In this document: positions 63,914-64,000 of the stretch, piece by piece | How the letters are laid out: every line of letters begins with the position of its first letter | Numbering within the stretch: the stretch's first letter is position 1 | Origin: Flavobacteriaceae bacterium | GTDB lineage: Bacteria; Bacteroidota; Bacteroidia; Flavobacteriales; Flavobacteriaceae | Reading direction: 5' to 3' | Assembly: GCA_026988355.1 (NCBI GenBank) | Contig: JALSLK010000103.1 | Span: 1-64,000, forward strand | Length of the DNA stretch: 64,000 bases | Notes under the pieces: generated by a model | The model's database searches: none | Told to the model about the DNA's origin: nothing | Seen by the model: only the letters and a program-made list of their open reading frames with translations | Program-made: the position numbers and the translations under genes

Positions 63914-64000
63914 ATCTCTATTTTTTTTAATTATTCTAAGTTTTATTATCTAATAGCAATGTAATTTCTATTTGTCAAAATGTATTCCATTGTAAAATCT

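Noticed and set aside
1-64000. CRISPR arrays, tRNA or rRNA genes
   Set aside because: No regularly spaced direct repeats, cloverleaf-type segments or rRNA sequence were seen in the intergenic regions.

Overview
The window looks like chromosome from a low-GC marine-type member of the Flavobacteriaceae (Bacteroidota). The evidence is very AT-rich DNA, many promoters of the Bacteroidota form TAnnTTTG, TonB/carboxypeptidase-like receptors, a type IX secretion C-terminal sorting domain, paired LytTR and TPR-type signalling genes, and housekeeping genes (pckA, metK, cydAB, lpdA, lon, clpB) with family-typical motifs. No rRNA, tRNA or CRISPR array was found. Several gene starts were moved from the longest reading frame to an internal ATG because a promoter or signal peptide requires it.

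Layout. 0-5.2 kb: DUF423 membrane protein, pckA, a DUF2520 protein, a KdsC-like phosphatase, a YihY/BrkB protein and a secreted thioredoxin. 5.2-11.8 kb (minus strand): an unknown protein, metK behind a SAM-II riboswitch, the cydAB oxidase with a small membrane protein, and an MFS transporter. 12-24 kb: a lectin-like lipoprotein, a Crp-type regulator, a TonB receptor, lpdA, a LolC-like permease with an unknown lipoprotein, a NamZ-type muramidase and a phospholipase D lipoprotein. 24-28 kb: a LytTR regulator with a degenerate receiver, a tiny acidic lipoprotein, a TPR histidine kinase and its response regulator. 28.1-28.6 kb: a decayed transposase and half a dispersed repeat.

28.6-34.9 kb is the most distinctive part: a RiPP-like locus. 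It encodes a radical SAM/SPASM enzyme, a 47-residue precursor-like peptide ending in three adjacent cysteines, a hairpin directly after the peptide gene, an M50 membrane metalloprotease, an LpxL-like acyltransferase homologue whose usual catalytic acid is replaced by isoleucine, a periplasmic adaptor and a MacB-type permease with no ATPase beside it. The parts suggest a peptide that is modified by radical chemistry, perhaps lipidated, processed in the membrane and exported. The gene order partly recalls the Bacillus yyd epipeptide operon, but the peptide and the acyltransferase-like gene differ. The upstream sensor genes may control it; this is inference.

35-64 kb is more ordinary: an ABC exporter, a leucine-type dehydrogenase, a T9SS glycosidase-like protein, two tandem PagL-like lipid A deacylases, DUF2807 and DUF4097 surface proteins linked to an ECF sigma factor, MscS, a methyltransferase, an MFS transporter, lon, a LytTR regulator with rhomboid and nuclease genes, a DPP-IV-like peptidase, a DUF4139/DUF4349 pair and clpB. 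A roughly 158-bp MITE-like palindromic repeat family occurs as three full and several partial copies, always between genes.
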